Shown piece after piece: positions 6,538 to 6,644 of a stretch of DNA of 6,644 bases. Under the pieces are notes generated by a model. It saw nothing but the letters and a program-made list of their open reading frames with translations, was not told the DNA's origin and searched no databases. The stretch covers positions 5,121 through 11,764 of the forward strand of contig DINK01000049.1 of assembly GCA_002426825.1 (NCBI GenBank), read 5' to 3'. The position numbers and the translations under genes are program-made. The first letter of the stretch is position 1. Each line of letters begins with the position of its first letter. Origin of the DNA: Holosporaceae bacterium UBA5542 (GTDB lineage: Bacteria > Pseudomonadota > Alphaproteobacteria > UBA7879 > UBA5542).

Positions 6538-6643
6538 CCGTTGGGAACAACCCTCTTGAATCATATGTCACCCCAACATCCATAAACCCTGCAGCACTAA
6601 GATGCTGCATCATCACTTTTTCCGTACGGAAATGTGTCCACTG
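6485..6643 (-). CDS. C-terminus of a probable SAM-dependent methyltransferase (partial)
   Basis: The minus strand has an open frame entering from the right edge and ending at TAA (6487-6485); 52 residues are visible. WTHFRTEKVMMQHLSAAGF followed by MDVGVTYDSRGLFPTVIAYR looks like the end of a class I SAM-dependent methyltransferase: an LxxAGFxDV helix-strand turn, then the terminal hairpin with FPTVIAYR. The catalytic and SAM-binding parts are outside the window, so the assignment rests on this tail only. The last 11 residues (EITFVVERQEK) run past the expected family end and lie inside the opposite-strand glycosyltransferase, a 53-nt convergent overlap suggesting a lost earlier stop. Substrate unknown. 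Confidence 0.55.
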   Translation of the reverse strand, partial: QWTHFRTEKVMMQHLSAAGFMDVGVTYDSRGLFPTVIAYRPEITFVVERQEK

Positions 6644-6644
6644 A

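Overview
The window looks like part of a moderately AT-rich proteobacterial chromosome. The start of the ABC-F protein, the Hur-like kinase, the exported nuclease of polymorphic-toxin type and two genes carrying frame-breaking lesions would fit an alphaproteobacterium, possibly a host-associated lineage such as Holosporales or Rickettsiales relatives. That placement is inference; no rRNA, tRNA or other taxonomic marker is present.

Layout, left to right. (1) Positions 1-1419, minus: most of a two-domain ABC-F ATPase, cut by the window edge inside its second Walker B motif. (2) 1420-1571: divergent intergenic region with a perfect 9-bp hairpin and an exact TATAAT box. (3) 1572-2503, plus: a streptomycin 6-kinase/hydroxyurea-phosphotransferase-like (APH-fold) gene split into two reading frames by what looks like one missing base. 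(4) 2500-3981, minus: two consecutive unrecognised genes, probably one operon: an exported 287-aa protein, then an acidic cytoplasmic 190-aa protein whose stop codon interlocks with that of the kinase. (5) 3982-4227: AT-rich divergent promoter region. (6) 4228-5172, plus: an exported nuclease with a clear LHH (HNH/Endonuclease VII superfamily) domain followed by a low-complexity tail and then a terminator hairpin. (7) 5252-6537, plus: a GT-C-like multi-spanning glycosyltransferase gene, again split by an apparent one-base loss, with a C9 run. (8) 6485-6643, minus: the C-terminal end of a probable SAM-dependent methyltransferase, overlapping the end of the glycosyltransferase gene convergently.

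The most interesting part is the centre (about 2500-5210). A signal-peptide-bearing LHH nuclease is transcribed divergently from two orphan genes, one exported and one small, acidic and cytoplasmic. LHH domains are known as toxin tips of polymorphic toxins, so the divergent pair are candidates for an immunity or delivery role. No sequence motif proves this. The nuclease is also unusual in being free-standing and in having about 70 residues after the catalytic domain.

The two broken genes (kinase and glycosyltransferase) are each restored to full family length by adding one base to a short homopolymer. This is either real gene decay or indel error in the assembly.
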